Program-made: the position numbers and the translations under genes
Assembly (NCBI GenBank): GCA_035544675.1
Contig: DATKCA010000212.1
Span: 1-20,046, forward strand
DNA length: 20,046 bases
From: DATKCA01 sp035544675
GTDB lineage: Bacteria; Acidobacteriota; Thermoanaerobaculia; Gp7-AA8
Direction of reading: 5' to 3'
The notes under the pieces: model-generated
Told to the model about the DNA's origin: nothing
Seen by the model: only the letters and a program-made list of their open reading frames with translations
Database searches by the model: none
Part shown: positions 16,283 to 20,046 of the stretch, in pieces
How the letters are laid out: each line of letters starts with the position of its first letter
Numbering within the stretch: position 1 is the first letter of the stretch

Positions 16283-16719
16283 GAATCGGGCCTCGGGCCT
16301 CGGGCCTCGGGCCTCAGGGCCAGCGCGGCTTCACGCTCATCGAGCTGATCGTGGTGGTGACGATCATCGGCATCCTCGCGGCGGTGGCCGTGGTGAACGT
16401 GCGGAACGCGCAGCGCAAGGCGCGCGAGGCCGCGCTGAAGGACAACCTCTTCAGCATGCGCACGGCCATCGACAACTTCTACGCCGACAAGCAGCGCTAT
16501 CCCGGCGACCTGAACGAGCTCGTGCCACAGTATCTGCGGCGCATCCCCGTCGACCCGATGACGAACGTCGTCGACTGGGAAGAGGTCGTGGACTCGCCCG
16601 ATCCCGACGCGCCGCCCGACTCGGATGCGGAAGGGAACCCGGTGGCGCCGGGCGTCGTCGACGTGAAGAGCCGCGCACCAGGGAACACATTCGACAATGT
16701 GCCGTACACGGACCTCTGA
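16276..16719 (+). CDS. gspG: Pseudopilin 2 (GspG) with leader peptide encoded by a heptamer repeat
   Basis: 147 aa. ATG 16276-16278 overlaps the end of pseudopilin 1 (ATGGTGA); a GTG directly after is an alternative start. The leader MVRIGPRASGLGPQGQRG ends at Gly18, and the mature protein begins FTLIELIVVVTIIGILAAVAVVNVRNAQRKARE, the strongest GspG match of the three, with Glu at +5. The sequence then continues DNLFSMRTAIDNFYADKQRYPGDLNELVPQYLRRIPVDPMTN, closely following the GspG pattern (helix, YP.dLe.L, DP). It is therefore the best candidate for the major pseudopilin. Most of the leader (GPRASGLGP) is the translation of four GGGCCTC units, so unit gain or loss would shift the frame before the conserved part. 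The mature region is unaffected by the repeat as it stands. Confidence 0.92.
   Translation: MVRIGPRASGLGPQGQRGFTLIELIVVVTIIGILAAVAVVNVRNAQRKAREAALKDNLFSMRTAIDNFYADKQRYPGDLNELVPQYLRRIPVDPMTNVVDWEEVVDSPDPDAPPDSDAEGNPVAPGVVDVKSRAPGNTFDNVPYTDL
16288..16315. repeat. Four tandem GGGCCTC heptamers inside the pseudopilin 2 leader
   Basis: Perfect units at 16288-16294, 16295-16301, 16302-16308 and 16309-16315, followed by a degraded AGGGCC. They are in the coding sequence between the start codon and the prepilin cleavage site. The unit is the same as at 18931-18966 and, inverted, at 19044-19071. Confidence 0.95.
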
Positions 16720-17311
16720 GCGCACCGCCCAATCCGGATTCACGCTGGCCGGCCTGATCGTCGTCATGACGATCATGATGATCTTCATCACCGCCACGGT
16801 CCCCAAGCAATGGTCGAAGGTGATGCAGCGCGAGCGCGATTACCAGACCATCTTCGCCATGAAGCAGTACGCGCGCGCCATCCGCAATTTCCAGCTCAAG
16901 CATGGGACGCCGCCCGTCAGTCTCGATCAGCTGAAGGAGGCCAAGTCTCCACGCTTCATGCGCGGCGGCGGCGAGATGATCGATCCCCTGACCGGCGAAG
17001 TGGACTGGATCGTCGTTCCGGCGGCCGCGGTGCAGGGCGCCACTGTCGACCCCCGGACCGGACAGCGGGTCCAGCCTGGCCAGCAGCCCGGGCAACAGCC
17101 GGCCGGGCAGCCGCAGCCGCTGCAGCCCAACCGGCCCGGACAGCAGCAGCAGGGCCAGATCGTGGGGCCGATCGCCGGCGTCCGCCCGAACAAGACCGGC
17201 CAGAGCTTCCTGACCCTCAACGGCGCCGAGACCTACGAGACGTGGAGCTACACGGTCATGGACCTGGAGAACGAGATCAACATCCGGCGCCAGGCGCTCC
17301 TGGCCAAGTAG
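16697..17311 (+). CDS. Pseudopilin 3, GspG-like but lacking Glu5, with Gln/Pro-rich insert
   Basis: 204 aa. ATG 16697 lies 23 bases inside the end of pseudopilin 2, in another frame. The leader MCRTRTSERTAQSG ends at Gly14; the mature N-terminus is FTLAGLIVVMTIMMIFITATVP, where position +5 is Gly instead of Glu. Loss of Glu5 is characteristic of tip pseudopilins such as GspK and of some minor pilins, so this subunit may cap or initiate the filament. The body (IFAMKQYARAIRNFQLKHGTPPVSLDQLKEA, then MIDPLTGEVDWIVVP) aligns with the other two pseudopilins. A Gln/Pro/Gly-rich insert (about residues 125-155, PGQQPGQQPAGQPQP) interrupts the C-terminal part. This is the last gene of the secretion operon and is followed by a hairpin. 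Confidence 0.85.
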   Translation: MCRTRTSERTAQSGFTLAGLIVVMTIMMIFITATVPKQWSKVMQRERDYQTIFAMKQYARAIRNFQLKHGTPPVSLDQLKEAKSPRFMRGGGEMIDPLTGEVDWIVVPAAAVQGATVDPRTGQRVQPGQQPGQQPAGQPQPLQPNRPGQQQQGQIVGPIAGVRPNKTGQSFLTLNGAETYETWSYTVMDLENEINIRRQALLAK

Positions 17312-17312
17312 A

Positions 17313-17339
17313 CTCTGTGCTCTCACAGAGAGCACAGAG
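17313..17339. terminator. Perfect 12-bp-stem hairpin after the secretion operon
   Basis: Arms CTCTGTGCTCTC (17313-17324) and GAGAGCACAGAG (17328-17339) pair perfectly around an ACA loop, starting two bases after the stop codon of pseudopilin 3. No U-tract follows (GACAATC), so it may be a factor-assisted terminator, an mRNA 3' end stabiliser or a dispersed repeat rather than a classic intrinsic terminator. It separates the operon from the protease gene. Confidence 0.6.
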
Positions 17340-17363
17340 AGACAATCGCTACAATCCCTCCGA

Positions 17364-18653
17364 ATGTCCCGCAAACCAATGACGGTCACCCGGCACACCC
17401 TCCCCTCGGGGATGACCGTGCTCATCGAGACGCTGCCGTACGTCCGCTCGGCCGCGTTCGGCTACTACCTGCGCAGCGGATCGGCGGCCGAGTCGGAGGA
17501 GCACGGCGGCGCGTCCCACTTCCTCGAGCATCTCGTGTTCAAAGGGACAGAGAAGCGGAGCACCGCCGACATCGCCAAGGTCGTCGATATCCTGGGCGGC
17601 GACGTCGACGCCTTCACCGGCAAGGAGTACACGTCGTTCTATGCGCACGTGCTCGACGAGCAGCTGGACACGGCTCTGGACCTGTTGACCGACATCGTGG
17701 TCTCGCCGCGCTTCTCCGACGATGACCTGGAGATGGAGCGCGGCGTCATCCTCGAGGAGATCCGGATGGTGGAGGACACCCCGGACGACCTGGTGCACGA
17801 GATCTTCGTCACGTCGTTCTGGCCCGACCATCCGCTGGGCCGCCCGATCCTGGGGACCGAGGAGACGGTCAACAAGCTGAGGAAAGAGCAGATCCTCGCG
17901 CATTACGCGGAGACATTTCATCCGTCGAACATGATCTTCTGCGCGTCGGGCAACATCAGCGCGGAGGACATCGTGCCGTTCCTGGAGCGCAGCTTCCCCA
18001 CGGACAACCTTCCGCCGGTGCCCCGCGGATGGGCGGCACCGTCGCCGAAGCAGCACATCATCCTTCGCGAGAAACGCGAGCTCGAGCAGGTCCACCTCTG
18101 CCTCGGCTCGCGCGGCTTTCCGCAGCAGGGTCCCGAGCGTTATGCCGCCGCTCTCTTCAACACGATCCTGGGCGGCGGCATGTCGTCGCGGCTCTTCCAG
18201 CGCATTCGCGAAAAGGAAGGCCTCGTCTATAGCGTGCTCTCGTACCACAACGGCTACCTGCACGGCGGATACGAGGCTGTCTACGCCGCGTGCGCGCCGA
18301 AGAACCTGCGGCGCGTTCTGAGCATCACGCTCGACGAGATGAAGAGGTTCAAGAGCGATGGGGCGACGGTCGACGAGCTGGCCTCGGCGAAACTCCATCT
18401 CAAGGGGTCGATCCTGCTCTCGCTCGAGTCGACGGTCAGCCGCATGTCGGGGATCGCGCGGCAGGAGTATTACTTCGGCCGGCAGTTCTCGGCCGACGAG
18501 ATCATCGCCGCCATCGACGCGGTCACGCTGGACAACATCCAGCAGGTCGCGGAGACGATCGTCGACCCGGAGTCGCTGTCTCTCACGCTGCTCGGCAACC
18601 TGAAGAGCCCGGGGATCTCGATGGACACGCTCAGGGACGCCGTCAGCGGCTGA
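17364..18653 (+). CDS. M16-family zinc metallopeptidase (pitrilysin / processing-peptidase type)
   Basis: 429 aa. The inverted zinc-binding motif is present as HFLEH (His52, Glu55, His56), with the distal ligand Glu132 in VILEEIRMVEDTP, 76 residues after His56 as expected. The N-terminal TLPSGMTVLIETLPYVRSAAFGYYLRSGSAAE, the GGDVDAFTGKEYTSFYAHVL stretch and the C-terminal half (GFPQQGPERYAAALFNTILGGGMSSRLFQRIREKEGLVYSV) are typical of the ~420-residue bacterial M16B processing-peptidase-like group, which work as dimers. No signal peptide is seen, so a cytoplasmic location is expected. There is no clear Shine-Dalgarno site before the ATG. A functional link to the secretion operon upstream is not shown. 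The 3' end overlaps the convergent GDT1-like gene by 11 bases. Confidence 0.93.
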   Translation: MSRKPMTVTRHTLPSGMTVLIETLPYVRSAAFGYYLRSGSAAESEEHGGASHFLEHLVFKGTEKRSTADIAKVVDILGGDVDAFTGKEYTSFYAHVLDEQLDTALDLLTDIVVSPRFSDDDLEMERGVILEEIRMVEDTPDDLVHEIFVTSFWPDHPLGRPILGTEETVNKLRKEQILAHYAETFHPSNMIFCASGNISAEDIVPFLERSFPTDNLPPVPRGWAAPSPKQHIILREKRELEQVHLCLGSRGFPQQGPERYAAALFNTILGGGMSSRLFQRIREKEGLVYSVLSYHNGYLHGGYEAVYAACAPKNLRRVLSITLDEMKRFKSDGATVDELASAKLHLKGSILLSLESTVSRMSGIARQEYYFGRQFSADEIIAAIDAVTLDNIQQVAETIVDPESLSLTLLGNLKSPGISMDTLRDAVSG

Positions 18654-18915
18654 CCAGCGTCCAGCTCCCGATGGCGATGAAGCCGATGCCGGCGACGATC
18701 TTCAGCGTCGACGGCTTCACGAATCGCTCGAGCTGAGCCCCGACCAGAACGCCGATGCCCGCGGCAAGCACCAACGCCAGCGCGGCGCCGGCGAACACCA
18801 CCCATTTGTTCACCTCGCGGTCGGAGGCGAACAGCATCGTCGCCAGCTGCGTCTTGTCCCCGATCTCCGCGAGGAACACCGTCGTGAACACCGTGAAGAA
18901 GATGCGCCAGCTCAT
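18643..18915 (-). CDS. Single-domain GDT1/UPF0016 (TMEM165-like) cation transporter half
   Basis: 90 aa from the ATG at 18913-18915. The family signature E-x-G-D-K-(T/S)-Q appears as AEIGDKTQLATMLFA (residues 16-30), followed by three hydrophobic helices in total (FFTVFTTVFLAEIG; VVFAGAALALVLAAGIGVLVG; LKIVAGIGFIAIGSWTLV). GDT1 family proteins transport Mn2+/Ca2+ out of the cytoplasm. Most have two such halves (~190-200 aa), whereas this one has a single half and would have to dimerise. The frame stays open further upstream to 19149, but that part is the heptamer repeat and the end of the neighbouring gene, so the ATG in front of SWRIFF is preferred. The gene is convergent with the M16 protease. 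Confidence 0.88.
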   Translation of the reverse strand: MSWRIFFTVFTTVFLAEIGDKTQLATMLFASDREVNKWVVFAGAALALVLAAGIGVLVGAQLERFVKPSTLKIVAGIGFIAIGSWTLVSR

Positions 18916-18930
18916 GGGAGCGTTATAGCA

Positions 18931-19071
18931 GGCCTCGGGCCTCGGGCCTATCGGGCCTCGGGCCTCAGGAGCACGAAAGGATCGGGCTCGGGAAAAGGCC
19001 TGTCGTGCCTGCGATCTCTGATCATCAGCACCTCGTTTCCCCCGAGGCCTGAGGCCCGAGGCCCGAGGCCT
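18931..19071. repeat. Inverted pair of heptanucleotide tandem tracts around a 77-bp spacer
   Basis: On the + strand, GGCCTCG-type units run from 18931 to 18966 (five units, one imperfect with an insertion near 18945-18952). From 19044 to 19071 the same heptamer runs in the opposite orientation (GAGGCCT, GAGGCCC twice, GAGGCCT). The two tracts can pair into a ~28-bp stem with the 77-base spacer 18967-19043 as loop. The right tract overlaps the stop codon of the L,D-transpeptidase (19070-19072), and the left tract ends the upstream region of the GDT1-like gene. I recognise no gene in the spacer. The whole looks like a discrete repeat element of about 140 bp. Confidence 0.85.
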
Positions 19072-20046
19072 AAATGGCCTGCTTCGCGCGCGTGTCCACG
19101 AACTCCACCTCCACGTTGGGCGAGATGCGGTGCGCCACTTCCTTCGCATCCCAGTTCGTCAGCCGCACGCAACCGTGCGATGACGCGTAGCCGATCGATT
19201 CGGGATCGGCCGTGCCGTGAATTCCGAAGTGCGGCTTGCTGAGGGCGATCCACACCACACCCACCGGCGAGTTCGGCCCCGGATTGAGGTTGGCCTCGGG
19301 ATCCGAGTCGGGGACCTCGTGAAACAGCGTCGGCTGGTAATGAAAATGCGGATCGTGCGCGATGGCCTTCACGGTCGTGGTCTCGCGCGGCGAGGGATCG
19401 TACTTCGAGCCGAGGGTCGTGGGAGCGTGCAGGATGAGGTTGCCCGAGCTGTCGAATGCGTTGAACGTGCTGCCGGCGATGGACACGACCACGCGCGCGA
19501 TGTCCGGCCGGTCCGAAGTGACCGCGGCCCTCACGTTCGGCACGTTCAGCGTCTCCCCTGCCGCAACCTGCGACAGGTTCCGCTCCGGATTCACGAGCGC
19601 CAGAAAATCGACGGTCGTGTGAAAACGCTCGGCGAGCTTCTCGGCCAGCGACTCGTAGCAGAGGCAGTCGAGCTTCGCCTTCTCGTACACATCCTCCGGA
19701 ACCGTCACGAACGGGCCCTTCACATCGTCGGCTGTGAGCTGATGCGTCGTCACGGCGGGAACGCCGCCTGCGCTCGCCGCCAGCGAGCGGAACGTCTCCT
19801 GGTCGACGGCGCCCGTCGCCTCCAGACCCTGCGTGCGCTGGTACCACCAGAGCGCGATCGACGAGTTCTTGCCCCATCGTCCGTCGACCACACCGACCGA
19901 GAAATTCGCCCGGTCGAGGTACACCTGCGTTTTCAGGACCGACGGGCCGGCCACGTCGCCGCGGATCGGCACGGACACCGGCGCGTTGTTGATCGCCGCG
20001 GGCGTCAGGCCCTGGAGGGTCTCCTTCGCGCCGGTGACGAAGCGGA
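19070..20046 (-). CDS. L,D-transpeptidase (YkuD) with peptidoglycan-binding and LysM-like regions, N-terminus outside window
   Basis: The frame remains open to the window edge, so only the last 324 residues are visible; a GTG at 19978 is internal. In order there are a PG_binding_1-like region (PSVLKTQVYLDRANFSVGVVDGRWGKNSSIALWWYQ), a LysM-like stretch (YESLAEKLAERFHTTVDFLALVNPE, with AAGETLNVPN) and a YkuD catalytic domain. The active site is canonical: HFGIHGTADPESIGYASSHGCVRLTNWDA, with the catalytic Cys in SHGCVRL and the upstream His in GIHGT. Such enzymes make 3-3 cross-links in peptidoglycan or attach proteins to it, acting in the periplasm. The stop codon TAG at 19070-19072 is formed at the edge of a heptamer repeat tract. 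It is transcribed towards the GDT1-like gene. Confidence 0.93.
   Translation of the reverse strand, partial: RFVTGAKETLQGLTPAAINNAPVSVPIRGDVAGPSVLKTQVYLDRANFSVGVVDGRWGKNSSIALWWYQRTQGLEATGAVDQETFRSLAASAGGVPAVTTHQLTADDVKGPFVTVPEDVYEKAKLDCLCYESLAEKLAERFHTTVDFLALVNPERNLSQVAAGETLNVPNVRAAVTSDRPDIARVVVSIAGSTFNAFDSSGNLILHAPTTLGSKYDPSPRETTTVKAIAHDPHFHYQPTLFHEVPDSDPEANLNPGPNSPVGVVWIALSKPHFGIHGTADPESIGYASSHGCVRLTNWDAKEVAHRISPNVEVEFVDTRAKQAI

Noticed and set aside
16288..16315. Heptamer repeats as part of a CRISPR-like array
   Set aside because: Units are 7 bp and directly adjacent without spacers, and no cas genes are present.
18967..19043. Possible small peptide gene in the spacer between the inverted heptamer tracts (minus strand, ending in repeat-encoded RPEAR)
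   Set aside because: No ribosome binding site or known family. The open frame is short and continues into repeat sequence, so coding is not supported.
18948..19877. 309-codon minus-strand frame overlapping the L,D-transpeptidase
   Set aside because: It is the transpeptidase region in another frame. The YkuD active site lies in the other reading frame.

Overview
The window is GC-rich bacterial DNA, densely coding on both strands, with no RNA genes, insertion sequences or CRISPR arrays visible. Its gene content suggests a diderm bacterium, because it contains an outer-membrane secretin, an L,D-transpeptidase and pseudopilins. The gene families and their arrangement (a PilMNOP-type module, a secretin with a C-terminal cohesin-like domain, a fused membrane/spermidine-synthase-like protein, heptanucleotide repeat tracts) fit Acidobacteriota or a related soil or sediment lineage. 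That placement is inference; no marker gene is present.

Left part (1-4270, + strand): the 3' end of a large secreted protein with a fibronectin-III-like stretch, then a very large PilX-type pilin-like protein (832 aa). Together they look like surface or tip components of a type IV filament. They converge on a minus-strand gene for a 1063-aa polytopic membrane protein fused to a spermidine-synthase-like domain and a helical repeat tail (4270-7461). A double palindrome of REP type lies between the convergent genes, and a second, unrelated REP-like palindrome sits inside the coding sequence of the membrane protein.

Centre (7576-17311, + strand): a compact ten-gene operon for a type II secretion / type IV pilus-like machine. 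It encodes the GspF platform protein, the GspE/PilB ATPase, a PilM-like cytoplasmic actin-fold protein, PilN, PilO, a PilP/GspC-like connector, a GspD/PilQ secretin and three paralogous pseudopilins. The order M-N-O-P-Q is that of the classical type IV pilus alignment complex, but the filament subunits are GspG-like. Most junctions overlap by 1-23 bases, implying translational coupling. Unusual elements are a thrombospondin-type-3 calcium-binding repeat between polyproline linkers in the PilP-like protein, a cohesin-like domain after the secretin pore domain, and a tandem 7-bp repeat that encodes the leader peptide of the second pseudopilin and could make it phase-variable. No prepilin peptidase, PilT or GspH-K set is in the window.

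Right part (17313-20046): a perfect 12-bp-stem hairpin follows the operon, then an M16-family zinc protease (+). On the minus strand are a single-domain (90 aa) GDT1/UPF0016 transporter half and a window-truncated L,D-transpeptidase with peptidoglycan-binding and LysM-like regions. The last two are separated by an inverted pair of 7-bp repeat tracts, related to those in the pseudopilin leader and in the gspF-gspE gap. The stop codon of the transpeptidase lies at the edge of one of these tracts.
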